Source: DATGPD01 sp031423015
GTDB taxonomy: Bacteria; Planctomycetota; UBA1135; UBA2386
Reading direction: 5' to 3'
DNA length: 64,000 nucleotides
Assembly (NCBI GenBank): GCA_031423015.1
Contig: JANPER010000150.1
Location: forward strand, 1 to 64,000
In this document: in pieces, positions 7,811 to 16,363 of the stretch
Layout: every line of letters begins with the position of its first letter
How positions within the stretch are numbered: the stretch's first letter is position 1
Notes under the pieces: generated by a model
Seen by the model: the letters and a program-made list of their open reading frames with translations, nothing else
What the model was told of the DNA's origin: nothing
The model's database searches: none
Made by a program: the position numbers and the translations under genes

Positions 7811-10060
7811 ATGGTGTTGCCGTTGCTGTCGCGCGTGCTGTGTTGCCTGTCGCTGCTCGTTGGCGTGTCGGCGCAGAGCGAGCCAGCCGCTGCGCCGCGG
7901 CTACGCACGGCGTTTTGCGCCGACGTCGATCCGCGGGCGCCGCATCCGGAGTATCCGCGGCCGCAGTTGGTGCGCGAGCGCTGGGCGAATCTGAACGGCG
8001 AGTGGCAGCTCGCGGTTCAGGCGCACGACGCGCCGGCGCCGGCTACCTACCCGCGGCGCGTGCTCGTGCCGTTCCCGCTGGAGTCGACGCTGTCGGGCGT
8101 CACCAAAGGCCTGCTACCGAGCGAGCGCGCGTGGTACCGACGCACCTTCAGCGTGCCCGCGACGTGGCGCAGCGAGCGCACCTGGCTGCGCTTTGGCGCG
8201 GTCGATTGGGAGGCGCGCGTGCTGGTGAACGGCCAAGAGATCGGTACGCATCGCGGCGGCTACGACCCGTTCAACCTGGACATCACCGACGCGTTGCGGC
8301 CGCAGGGTGAGCAGGAGCTGATCGTCGTCGTGCACGATCCGACCGACCAAGGCACGCAACCGCGCGGCAAGCAGGTGCTGTCGCCGAGCGGCATCTGGTA
8401 CACGCCGACGTCGGGGATCTGGCAGACGGTGTGGCTCGAACCGGTGCCGGCGCTCGGAATCGAGCGCTTGCACCTGGTGCCCAAGCTCGGGCCGCCACGC
8501 ATCGAGGTGCGCGCGTACGGCCATCTCGACGAGTTGGATCTGGAGGTCGAGATCGGCGCGCCGGCGAGTGCGAAGGTCCGCGCGCGCGGCGATGCCACAC
8601 GCACGCTCACGATCGCCATCCCCGACGCGCAGCTGTGGTCGCCCGACCAGCCGAACTTGTACGCGATGCAGGTGCGGGTGCGCAGCGGCGACGACGTGGT
8701 CGATGTCGTGGCGAGCTACTTCGGCCTGCGCGAGATCGCCTTGGGCAAGGACGCGGCGGGCACGCCGCGCTTGCTGCTGAACGGCACGCCGCTGTTTCAG
8801 CTCGGCACGCTCGATCAAGGCTTCTGGCCAGACGGGCTCTACACCGCGCCCACCGACGCGGCGCTGCGCTTCGACCTCGAAGTCACCAAGCGCCTCGGCT
8901 TCAACATGGTGCGCAAGCACGTCAAGGTCGAACCCGCGACGTGGTACGCGCACTGCGATCGCCTCGGCTTGCTGGTGTGGCAGGACATGCCGAGCGGCGA
9001 CCAGTACATCGGCAGCAACGACGCGGATGCCAAGCGCAGCGCGGACTCGGCGGCGCAGTTCGAGTTCGAACTCGGCGCCATGATGGACGCCGTCGGCAAC
9101 AGCCCGGCGGTCGTGATGTGGGTGCCCTTCAACGAAGGGTGGGGCCAGTTCGACACCGCGCGCATCGCGCAGTGGGTGAAGGCGCGCGACCCGACGCGTC
9201 TGGTGAACTCGGCCAGCGGGTGGACCGACCGCGGTGTGGGCGACGTGCATGATGTGCACGTGTACCCAGGACCCGGCATGCCGAAGGTGGAGTCCACGCG
9301 CGCCGCAGTGCTCGGCGAGTTCGGCGGCCTCGGCTTGCCAGTCGCCGGGCATACCTGGCAGCAGAAAGAGAACTGGGGCTACCGTAGCTTCACCGACTCC
9401 GACGCGCTGCAACTCGCGTACGCCGAGCTGCTCACTGATCTGCGCCTGCTCATCCCGCAGGGACTGTGCGCCGCGGTGTACACGCAGACGACCGACGTCG
9501 AGATCGAGGTCAACGGCTTGCTGACCTACGATCGCGCGTTGGTGAAGGTGGACGAGGGCGTGGTGCGCGCGGCGAACTTGGCGCTGCACCTGCCGCCGCC
9601 GCGCATCGACGTGCTGGTGCCGTGCGCGCAGGAGAGTGCGCAGCGCTGGCGTTTCACGACCGATGCGCCGGCCGACGGGTGGGAGCGCGAGGCGTTCGAC
9701 GACGCGGCGTGGCAGGAAAGTGTGAGCGGCTTCGGCACGGCGGGCACCCCGGGTGCGATCGTCGGCACCGAGTGGAAGACGCGCGACCTCTGGCTGCGTC
9801 GCACCATCGAGCTGCCGGTCGACTTCGACGCGGCGACGCTGCACTTGCGCATGCACCACGACGAAGACGTGGCGGTGCACGTGAACGGCGTGGAGATCGC
9901 GCGCGTGCCCGGCTACAGCACTGCGTATCGGCTGCATCGCCTGCCGGCGAGCGCCGCGGCCGCGTTCCGCAAGGGCGCCAACGTGCTGGCGGTGCACTGC
10001 CGGCAGACCACCGGGGGGCAGTACATCGACGTGGGCGTCGTCGCGGTGCGCGAACGATGA
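7811..10060 (+). CDS. Secreted glycoside hydrolase family 2 (beta-galactosidase-like)
   Basis: 749 aa. A signal peptide (LLSRVLCCLSLLVGVSAQ, about residues 4-21) is followed by the GH2 sugar-binding sandwich (ERWANLNGEWQLAV onward), an immunoglobulin-like domain, and a TIM barrel with the acid/base Glu in FNEGWGQ (Glu442). The putative nucleophile is in VLGEFGG. From about residue 615 there is a further galactose-binding-like module (HLRMHHDEDVAVHVNG). GH2 members cleave beta-galactosides, glucuronides or mannosides; the specificity is not readable. ATG 7811 is chosen because it directly precedes the signal peptide. The stop overlaps the PhoD-like gene by ATGA, so the two are likely one operon. 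Confidence 0.85.
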   Translation: MVLPLLSRVLCCLSLLVGVSAQSEPAAAPRLRTAFCADVDPRAPHPEYPRPQLVRERWANLNGEWQLAVQAHDAPAPATYPRRVLVPFPLESTLSGVTKGLLPSERAWYRRTFSVPATWRSERTWLRFGAVDWEARVLVNGQEIGTHRGGYDPFNLDITDALRPQGEQELIVVVHDPTDQGTQPRGKQVLSPSGIWYTPTSGIWQTVWLEPVPALGIERLHLVPKLGPPRIEVRAYGHLDELDLEVEIGAPASAKVRARGDATRTLTIAIPDAQLWSPDQPNLYAMQVRVRSGDDVVDVVASYFGLREIALGKDAAGTPRLLLNGTPLFQLGTLDQGFWPDGLYTAPTDAALRFDLEVTKRLGFNMVRKHVKVEPATWYAHCDRLGLLVWQDMPSGDQYIGSNDADAKRSADSAAQFEFELGAMMDAVGNSPAVVMWVPFNEGWGQFDTARIAQWVKARDPTRLVNSASGWTDRGVGDVHDVHVYPGPGMPKVESTRAAVLGEFGGLGLPVAGHTWQQKENWGYRSFTDSDALQLAYAELLTDLRLLIPQGLCAAVYTQTTDVEIEVNGLLTYDRALVKVDEGVVRAANLALHLPPPRIDVLVPCAQESAQRWRFTTDAPADGWEREAFDDAAWQESVSGFGTAGTPGAIVGTEWKTRDLWLRRTIELPVDFDAATLHLRMHHDEDVAVHVNGVEIARVPGYSTAYRLHRLPASAAAAFRKGANVLAVHCRQTTGGQYIDVGVVAVRER

Positions 10061-11079
10061 GCGCGTTCGTCCTGCTGCTAGCGTTGCTGCAGACACCCGT
10101 CGAACCCGCGGCTCCGCGCGCGCACACGGTGCTCGCCTGCGGGTCGTGCGCCAGCGACGACAAGTTCAAGGTGCAGCCGATCTGGAACGTCATGCGCGCG
10201 GCGCGGCCCGACGCGGTGGTGTTGCTCGGCGACACGCCGTACATCGACTCCACCGAACTCGAGATCCAGCGCGCGCGCTATCGCCGCTTCTTTGCGCGGG
10301 ACGAGATCGTGGCGCTGCGCGCGGAAGCGCCGTTCTACTGCACGTGGGACGACCACGACTTCGGCACCAACGACTGCGACGGGCGCGTCGACGGCAAGGA
10401 AGACTCGCGGCGCGCGTTCGTGGAGGCGCACCCCGAGCGCGAGTGCGGCCTCGACGGCGAGGGCGTCTTCATCCGCTTTCGGCACGGTCCGGTCGAGGTG
10501 TTCTTGTTGGACACGCGCTACTTCATGCGCACCGAGCCGTCGCCGTGCGGCGAGGGCCTGACCGTGCTCGGCCGCAAGCAATGGAAGTGGCTGCAAGACG
10601 GGCTGCGCGCATCGACGGCACCGTTCAAGATCCTGGCGTGCGGCATGGTGTGGAACGACGCGGTGCGCCCGCTCAAGACCGACTACTGGGGCGCGTTCCC
10701 GGCCGAGCGCGCGGCGTTGTTCGCGTTCCTCGGCGCGGCGAAGATCGCCGGCGTCGTGCTGTTGAGTGGCGACATCCACCGGTCGCGTGTGATCCGCCAC
10801 GCCACGCGCGAGGTCGTCGGCTACGAGCTCACCGAGCTGATCACGTCGCCGTTGGCGCAGAGCGTGATCGCCTTGGCCGACGCGCCGCACCCGGGCCTGG
10901 TGTGGGATGTTGGCGTGGAGCAGACGTGTCTGCTGATCGAGGCCACCGAGCTGGTGTTGACCGCGCGCTTCATGCAGGCCGGCGACCCGGCGCGGCCTGC
11001 CGAGATGTTCAGCACGCGTGTGTTTGCCGAACACCTCGTGCCACCGCGGCTGCGCGCCGGTGGGTCGGTTCGCAAGTAG
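10057..11079 (+). CDS. Alkaline phosphatase D (PhoD-like) metallophosphatase
   Basis: 340 aa, with a short hydrophobic N-terminus (FVLLLALLQTP) suggesting export. Metallophosphoesterase motifs are in order: CGSCA at the first strand, LLGDTPY, the WDDHDFGTND block with DDHD, an Asp-rich mid-section and SGDIHRS near residue 235. These are the metal ligands of PhoD-like phosphatase/phosphodiesterases. It overlaps the GH2 gene by 4 bp, so a joint role in degrading an external (phospho)glycan is possible but not proven. It is shorter than classical PhoD because the N-terminal immunoglobulin-like domain is absent. Confidence 0.82.
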   Translation: MSAFVLLLALLQTPVEPAAPRAHTVLACGSCASDDKFKVQPIWNVMRAARPDAVVLLGDTPYIDSTELEIQRARYRRFFARDEIVALRAEAPFYCTWDDHDFGTNDCDGRVDGKEDSRRAFVEAHPERECGLDGEGVFIRFRHGPVEVFLLDTRYFMRTEPSPCGEGLTVLGRKQWKWLQDGLRASTAPFKILACGMVWNDAVRPLKTDYWGAFPAERAALFAFLGAAKIAGVVLLSGDIHRSRVIRHATREVVGYELTELITSPLAQSVIALADAPHPGLVWDVGVEQTCLLIEATELVLTARFMQAGDPARPAEMFSTRVFAEHLVPPRLRAGGSVRK

Positions 11080-11113
11080 GAGGTGTGGAGCTGCGCGCGG
11101 CGCGAACGCTAGT

Positions 11114-11141
11114 TTGCGCCATGCCGGCGCGCGGCTATAAC
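11114..11141 (+). promoter_or_regulatory. Possible promoter of the DUF2203 gene
   Basis: TTGCGC (11114-11119) and TATAAC (11136-11141) are 16 bases apart. The -10 matches 5 of 6 consensus bases; the -35 is weak. Initiation would fall close to an in-frame GTG at 11148, so the downstream gene could be read from a leaderless message starting at that GTG instead of at ATG 11121, which lies between the two hexamers. Confidence 0.3.
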
Positions 11142-11537
11142 CCCGGCGTGGTCTCCCTTCGCAAGCTCTACACCCCGCACGAAGCGAATCGCACGCTGCC
11201 TCTGGTGCGCGCGATCACCAAGGACATCCGCGACATCGCGCTGCGCATGCGCGCGACTTGGGATCGCCTGCAGCACCTGGGCGCCGGCCGACCGACCGAG
11301 CGCGCGCAGATCGAAGACACCTTCGAAGACGACCGCCAGCGCTTGTTGGCGATGAACGAGGAACTGGAGCAGTTGGGTGTCGAGCTGAAGGACCCGGTCA
11401 CCGGGCTGCTCGACTTCCGCGCGCAACGCGGCGGCGAAGAGGTGTACCTGTGCTGGCGCCTGGGCGAGGATTGCATCGACCACTGGCACGAGTTGGAGAC
11501 TGGATTTGCCGGTCGGCAACCGTTGACGACGTTCTAG
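11121..11537 (+). CDS. DUF2203 family protein
   Basis: 138 aa, function unknown. The family hallmark is an N-terminal YTPHEANRTLPLVRAI followed by a long helical region. It ends in the conserved block GVELKDPVTGLLDFRAQRGG, EVYLCWRLGE, then IDHWHELETGFAGRQPL, which reads almost as the family consensus. No membrane segments or signal peptide. ATG 11121 gives an extra nine residues; the GTG at 11148, placed just before the conserved start and just after a possible promoter, is the main alternative. Confidence 0.82.
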   Translation: MPARGYNPGVVSLRKLYTPHEANRTLPLVRAITKDIRDIALRMRATWDRLQHLGAGRPTERAQIEDTFEDDRQRLLAMNEELEQLGVELKDPVTGLLDFRAQRGGEEVYLCWRLGEDCIDHWHELETGFAGRQPLTTF

Positions 11538-11663
11538 GCTCGTGGGTGACTTCCCCCCGGAACACACGCGCGCTTCCCGACCGGAATCGGCCTACCATGT
11601 GACCCCTCGGCGTCCTCGTGGCGCCGCGCGTAAGCCCCGTTCACCAAGTTCTCCTCTAGTCGT

Positions 11664-12848
11664 ATGCCGCGTCCCGTCATCGTCTCTGCCGTCCGCACGC
11701 CGATCGGCAAGTTCCAGGGTGGACTCGCCTCGTTCACCGCGCCGCAGCTCGGTTCTCACGTCATCCGCGAGGCGATCAAGCGCGCCGGCTTGAGCGCCGA
11801 CGCCATCGAAGACGTGTTGATGGGCTGCGTTTTGCAAGCTGGTCTTGGTCAGAACCCGGCGCGTCAAGCGCTGCGCGGCGCGGGCATTCCCGACGCGATC
11901 GGCGCGGTCACCATCAACAAGGTGTGCGGCAGCGGGCTCAAGGCGGTGATGCTGGCGGCGCAGGCGATCAAGGCGGGCGACGTCAAGGTCGCGGTCGCGG
12001 GCGGCATGGAGTCGATGAGCAACGTGCCGTACCTGTTGCCGACCGCGCGCAACGGCGCGCGCCTGGGGCACACGCAGCTCCTCGACGGCATCATCCAGGA
12101 CGGCTTGTGGGACGTGTACAAGGACTTCCACATGGGCAACACCGCCGAGCTGGTGGTGGAGAAGTATGGAATCACGCGCGAGCAACAGGACGCGTACGCG
12201 GTCGACAGCCATCGCAAGGCGGTGGCGGCGCAGGCCGCGGGGAAGTTCAAGCGCGAGATCCTCGCCCTGGAGCTGAAGGGCAAGAAGGGCGAGGTCACGC
12301 TGATCGACAAGGACGAGGGGCCGCGCGGCGACAGCACGGTGGAAGCGCTCGCCAAGCTGCGGCCGGCGTTCAAGCCGCAAGGTGGTTCGGTCACCGCCGG
12401 CAACGCCAGCTCGATCAACGACGGCGCCGCGGCGTGCGTCGTGGTCGACGAGGACTTTGCCAAGGCCAACGGCCTGAAGCCCATCGCGCGCATCCTCGGT
12501 TACACCACCGGCGGCATGGCGCCGGAGTGGGTGATGATGGCGCCGATGGTGGCGGTGCAGAAGCTGTGTGCGCTGCTCGCGTGCAAAGCGCAAGACTTCG
12601 ACGTGGTCGAGTTGAACGAGGCCTTCGCCGCCCAGTGCGTGGCGCTGCAACGCGAACTCGCGATCGACCCGAACAAGCTCAACGTGCACGGTGGCGCCGT
12701 GGCGCTAGGGCACCCGATCGGCGCGTCCGGCGCACGCGTGCTGACCACGCTGCTGCACGCCATGCAGGATCGCGGCGCGACGCGTGGCCTCGCCGCGCTG
12801 TGTCTGGGCGGCGGCAACGCAGTGGCCATGGGTGTCGAGCGGATGTGA
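11664..12848 (+). CDS. Acetyl-CoA C-acetyltransferase (thiolase)
   Basis: 394 aa, the usual length of thiolase II. It condenses two acetyl-CoA to acetoacetyl-CoA or cleaves 3-ketoacyl-CoA. The nucleophilic Cys88 is in NKVCGSG, followed by the GGMESMSN block. NEAFAAQ, the catalytic His in GGAVALGHPIGASGAR, and CLGGGNAVAMG with the second catalytic Cys are all present. It is cytoplasmic. It is the first of a set of acyl-CoA genes that resumes at 16364 after the CotH-family gene; no enoyl-CoA hydratase is present here. Confidence 0.93.
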   Translation: MPRPVIVSAVRTPIGKFQGGLASFTAPQLGSHVIREAIKRAGLSADAIEDVLMGCVLQAGLGQNPARQALRGAGIPDAIGAVTINKVCGSGLKAVMLAAQAIKAGDVKVAVAGGMESMSNVPYLLPTARNGARLGHTQLLDGIIQDGLWDVYKDFHMGNTAELVVEKYGITREQQDAYAVDSHRKAVAAQAAGKFKREILALELKGKKGEVTLIDKDEGPRGDSTVEALAKLRPAFKPQGGSVTAGNASSINDGAAACVVVDEDFAKANGLKPIARILGYTTGGMAPEWVMMAPMVAVQKLCALLACKAQDFDVVELNEAFAAQCVALQRELAIDPNKLNVHGGAVALGHPIGASGARVLTTLLHAMQDRGATRGLAALCLGGGNAVAMGVERM

Positions 12849-13029
12849 GTCGAACGAAGATCCGGCGCGCGTACGCAAGGTTGTTGTTGGCGAGGTGTGG
12901 CGGCCACGTCGTTCCGTTCCCTTGAAGTTCTAGACGCGTAATCGACGGCAGGCTCAAGCATCGGGGTGCGGAAGCCGAAGGGTGCTCCGCGAGGGCGAAC
13001 TTCGCAGGCAAACCCGAAAACCTCCACAC

Positions 13030-13037
13030 AGGAGAGG
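13030..13037 (+). promoter_or_regulatory. Strong ribosome binding site of the CotH gene
   Basis: AGGAGAGG ends 5 bases before ATG 13043. It is one of the few good Shine-Dalgarno sequences in the window and supports this start over later Met codons. Confidence 0.6.
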
Positions 13038-13042
13038 CGCGT

Positions 13043-15838
13043 ATGGACGATCGCATGCTGCTGCAACCATCTCGGCGCGAAGTTTCTCGACGCGCATTTC
13101 GGCCATTGATCGGTCACTTCCTGTTGACCCTGTTGGCGGTGGAGGCCGGCGCTCAGCAAGTGGGGGGCACGGGCTTCAGCAGCGGCCGTGGCTTCTACAA
13201 CCAGCCACTCGACGTGGTCGTGAGCACCAGCACCGCCGGCGCAACCGTGCGCTACACGTTGGATGGCAGCGATCCGACGTCTTCGTCGAACTACGCCGAG
13301 GGGCTGGCGCCGGCGACGGTGCGTATCGATCCTGCCAGCACGAACGGCGTGCTGCGCCGGGTGACACCGGCGGTGACGTTGCGGGCCTACGCCTACAAAC
13401 AAGGCCTGACACCGAGCGCCGTCGATACGCAGACTTACGTCTTCGTCGACCGTGTGCTGACCCAGACGCGCCCGTCGGGCTACCCCACCGGTTTCGAGTA
13501 TGACATGGACGCTGTCGTCGTGAACGACCCCCGCTACCAGAGTCGTATCCGGAACGACCTGCTGTCGGTGCCCAGCATCTCCGTCGTGACCTCGGTGAAC
13601 GACATGTTCGGGACGAACAGCTTGATGACCGCGTCCGCCAGCTCGATCGAGAAGCCGGGTTCGATCGAAGTCATCCATCCCGACGGCCGCAGCGGCGTGC
13701 AGGCGAACTGCGGTTTCAAGCCGCACTCGCACATCCTGCGCAAGCGCAGTCTGCGAGTGTACTTTCGCGGCGCGGTCTACGGCGTCGGCGCACTCCATCA
13801 CGACTTGTTCCCAGACGCCGTCGAGGGCGTGGATGCGCGCGTTCGGCGCTTCGACGTCTTGGTCCTGCGTGCCGGCGTGAACGACAACCTGCAAAGCGCC
13901 TTTGACGGGCGCAACGGCCGCGCCACCTACGTGGTCGATCAGTTGGCGCGTTCGTCGCAGGCAGCGATGAGCGGTTACGGCCAGCGCGGCTTGTTTGCGC
14001 ACCTGTACATCAACGGCCTGTATTGGGGCCTCTACAACTTGGTCGAGCGACCCGACGACGCGTTCTCTGCTGGTCAGTTCGGCGGCGACGAGCGCGACTG
14101 GTTCGCGATCAACCACGCTGGCGAGCTCAGCGGCGACCCCTCCTGGTTCCGCGGGCTGGTCAGCAACTCGTGGGATTGGAACGTGGTGCGGCAGCGCCTC
14201 GACTTGCCGTCATTCGCTGATTACATCCTGTACTACTTCCTGAGTGGCGGCGGCGACTGGCCCGAGAACAACTGGTACGCAGGCAACCGTGTGTTGCCGA
14301 CGCCCGGATTCGTGCGCTACCACATCTGGGACATCGAGGACTCGTGGATCCGCATGCCGGGACGCGCCAACGACGGTGCCTGGGTTCACCCGAACTTGAT
14401 CGCTGGCGCCGGGGACCTGGGCCGCATCTGGACGAATGTCGACAACCACGTCGACTTCCTCATGGTTTTGGCTGACCGCGTCTACAAGCACTGCTTCAAC
14501 GACGGCGCGATCAGCGAAGATCAGCTGCAGGCACGCTACGACCAGTTATGCGCGCAAATCGACGGCGCGGTCGTTCCCGAGTCGGCGCGCTGGGGTCGCT
14601 TCAAGGGCGGTGGCGGACGTTGGACCCGCGACGACGACTGGGTGCCGTACAAGAACTCGGTGCGCAGTCTGATGACGGGCAACGTGCAGAGGTTGCTCGC
14701 AGCGCTACGCAACGTGAACGTTCCCTCGCCCCACCCGAAGTACTACCCCGACGTCGAGCCGCCGCTGTTCCGTAGCGGGGGGATCACCCTGAACCTCACC
14801 AAGCTCACGGTGGCGCCGGGCTTCCCGCTGAGCATCGACCGCGCGTCCAGCAGCGGCACCGTCTACTACACGCTGGACGGCAGCGATCCGCGTGCCCCGG
14901 GTGGTGCGGCGCGCGGGACCAATGCCGGCGCCGGCACCAGTCTCAACGTGAACACGTCGATGATCGTGCACGCGCGCACGCTGCATAACGGTGAGTGGAG
15001 CGCGCTGCACGAGCTGGTGTTCCTCGTCATGCCGACGCTGCCGCTCGAGATCCACGAGTTCATGGCGGAGAACGACACCGGAATCCGTGACGAGACCGGC
15101 CAGTCCGAGGATTGGATCGAGATCTGGAACAAGTCGCCGCAGCCGTTCAACATCGGCGGCTACCGCCTGACCGACGACATCCGCGTGCCGACGAAGTGGA
15201 CGTTCCCGGCAGGGACGACAATCCCGCCGGGCTCTACGATCCTGGTCTGGGCCGACAGTGAGACGACGCAGGGGCCGCTCCATGCCAACTTCGGGCTGAG
15301 CGCCAATGGCGAGTTGGTGGCGCTGTTCGACCCGTCTGGTACCGTTCTCGTAGACGGCTTCCCCTTCGGGCCTCAGCTTGGCGACGTCTCAGTCGGTCGC
15401 TTGGCGGATGGCGACAACACCTGGGTTGCGCTGTCTAGCCCGACGCCGCGACGACCCAATCGCGCGAGCCCCTGCGGCCACATCTCCTACCGCAGCGCGG
15501 CGCTCTTGCCCGTGGCGGCGTCGCTGCGTGGCGAGGGCACGGTGATGCCGACCGAGCGGATGAAGATACGCCTCAACGGAGCCGCACCATCCAGTCCGGC
15601 GGCGTTGGCGGTCGGCCTGCTCCCGGCGCATGCCGAACTCAACGGTTTGGGCACCCTCCTGGTGACGCCGCTCATCGTGGTGCCAGCCACGACCGACGTC
15701 GAGGGCAAGGTCACATTCACGGTGTGGCTGCCCCCAGACCCAAACCTGCGCCATGCCACGATCTTCACTCAAGCAGTGTTCGTCAGCGGCGGGATCGCCG
15801 GGCTGTCAGACGCGGTGGCCTCTCGCGTCTGCCCGTAG
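13043..15838 (+). CDS. Secreted CotH-kinase-family protein with lamin-tail domain
   Basis: 931 aa. An N-terminal hydrophobic stretch ending VEAGAQQ suggests export. Domains in order: chitobiase/hexosaminidase C-terminal-type module (VRYTLDGSDPTSS, about 45-130); CotH kinase-like domain (about 165-540) with NGLYWGLYNLVERPD and HIWDIEDSWI; a second chitobiase-type module (VYYTLDGSDPRAP, about 590-665); lamin-tail domain (LEIHEFMAEND.. SEDWIEIWN, about 670-800). After a single-Cys hinge, a C-terminal domain (about 812-931) resembles those of four other secreted proteins in this window. CotH proteins phosphorylate surface proteins in spore formers; the role of these large secreted versions is unknown. 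It sits between acyl-CoA genes without clear functional link. Confidence 0.85.
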   Translation: MDDRMLLQPSRREVSRRAFRPLIGHFLLTLLAVEAGAQQVGGTGFSSGRGFYNQPLDVVVSTSTAGATVRYTLDGSDPTSSSNYAEGLAPATVRIDPASTNGVLRRVTPAVTLRAYAYKQGLTPSAVDTQTYVFVDRVLTQTRPSGYPTGFEYDMDAVVVNDPRYQSRIRNDLLSVPSISVVTSVNDMFGTNSLMTASASSIEKPGSIEVIHPDGRSGVQANCGFKPHSHILRKRSLRVYFRGAVYGVGALHHDLFPDAVEGVDARVRRFDVLVLRAGVNDNLQSAFDGRNGRATYVVDQLARSSQAAMSGYGQRGLFAHLYINGLYWGLYNLVERPDDAFSAGQFGGDERDWFAINHAGELSGDPSWFRGLVSNSWDWNVVRQRLDLPSFADYILYYFLSGGGDWPENNWYAGNRVLPTPGFVRYHIWDIEDSWIRMPGRANDGAWVHPNLIAGAGDLGRIWTNVDNHVDFLMVLADRVYKHCFNDGAISEDQLQARYDQLCAQIDGAVVPESARWGRFKGGGGRWTRDDDWVPYKNSVRSLMTGNVQRLLAALRNVNVPSPHPKYYPDVEPPLFRSGGITLNLTKLTVAPGFPLSIDRASSSGTVYYTLDGSDPRAPGGAARGTNAGAGTSLNVNTSMIVHARTLHNGEWSALHELVFLVMPTLPLEIHEFMAENDTGIRDETGQSEDWIEIWNKSPQPFNIGGYRLTDDIRVPTKWTFPAGTTIPPGSTILVWADSETTQGPLHANFGLSANGELVALFDPSGTVLVDGFPFGPQLGDVSVGRLADGDNTWVALSSPTPRRPNRASPCGHISYRSAALLPVAASLRGEGTVMPTERMKIRLNGAAPSSPAALAVGLLPAHAELNGLGTLLVTPLIVVPATTDVEGKVTFTVWLPPDPNLRHATIFTQAVFVSGGIAGLSDAVASRVCP

Positions 15839-16131
15839 GCAGCATCCGCGGCCGTAACGCTCGGACTCTGACGGGCAGCACCTGCCATTGGCAACACCAG
15901 GGGCGGCGCAGAAGCCCCTTGCTGCCCGTTGCCGAATCCCCTCGCCTGAGAGCGTGAGCGAGAATCGACGCGCCGCAGGCGCGCGGCGCCCATCAGGCGC
16001 CCAGGAGGAGAGGCCGCGTGTCGCGGCCGGCGTGGGGGAGGGTCCGCCTCCCCCACCAGCAAGGAACTCAGCGCGGCAGAGCCGCAACCAACGAGAGGCG
16101 AAGCGAGCCGCTCGGCGGCTCTGCCGCGAGT

Positions 16132-16159
16132 CATGAGCCGTAAGACGTAAGCCCTAAGG
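16132..16159. repeat. Heptad tandem repeat (NNTAAGN), 4 units
   Basis: Units read CATGAGC (degenerate), CGTAAGA, CGTAAGC and CCTAAGG. This is the same heptad family as at 22-49, in reverse orientation relative to the array at 16211-16238, so the two arrays together form an imperfect inverted repeat. Confidence 0.6.
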
Positions 16160-16210
16160 CCCAGACCGCTGTCTGACCGCCTCACCGCCGCCGCCTGTCC
16201 GCGTTCTGGA

Positions 16211-16238
16211 CTTACGGCTAACGACTTGCGGCTCATGA
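16211..16238. repeat. Heptad tandem repeat (CTTANGN), 4 units
   Basis: Units read CTTACGG, CTAACGA, CTTGCGG and CTCATGA. The preceding bases (GTTCTGGA) also match those before the array at 22-49, so these two arrays are the closest pair. Confidence 0.6.
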
Positions 16239-16240
16239 CT

Positions 16241-16291
16241 TTCCACAGCCGAAACATCTTCGCGCTTCGCGAAGATGTTTCGGCTGTGGAA
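16241..16291. terminator. Perfect 24-bp hairpin with 3-nt loop
   Basis: Arms 16241-16264 and 16268-16291 are exact reverse complements; the loop is CTT. There is no T-tract, so it is not a classical intrinsic terminator, but it could block transcription or processing in both directions. It lies immediately before a second hairpin and 73 bp upstream of the 3-hydroxyacyl-CoA dehydrogenase start. Confidence 0.6.
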
Positions 16292-16326
16292 CTCAGAGCA
16301 TGAGCAATTGTTGCTCATGCTCTGAG
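16292..16326. other. Perfect 16-bp hairpin with 3-nt loop
   Basis: Arms 16292-16307 and 16311-16326 are exact reverse complements around TTG. The hairpin abuts the preceding one with no spacer. It lies 38 bp before ATG 16364 and could be the 5' leader structure of the acyl-CoA operon, or a protein-binding palindrome. Confidence 0.6.
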
Positions 16327-16363
16327 CTAGCATGCGCGGCCCGCGCTGCCGTCCGCCAGCCCC

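Larger units (their letters stand above)
15839..16240. repeat. Hairpin-rich intergenic repeat region, copy B
   Basis: No credible gene is seen between 15839 and 16363. The region holds a 10-bp GC-rich hairpin (arms 16032-16041 and 16047-16056, loop GTCCG). It also holds a block (16068-16098) that is nearly the inverse of 113-145, two heptad arrays, and an inverted repeat of about 15 bp with one mismatch between 16131-16145 and 16225-16239. The structure looks like a decayed or assembled intergenic repeat element; no transposase or target duplication is visible. Confidence 0.55.

Noticed and set aside
12970..13042. A c-di-GMP (GEMM) riboswitch before the CotH gene, because of a CAGGCAAACC stretch
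   Set aside because: Only one short block resembles the GEMM core (CAGGGCAAACC); the second conserved half and the paired stems cannot be drawn.
16241..16326. A transposon end or attachment site made by the two perfect hairpins
   Set aside because: No integrase, transposase or direct repeats are nearby, and the stems do not match each other or the other repeat copies.
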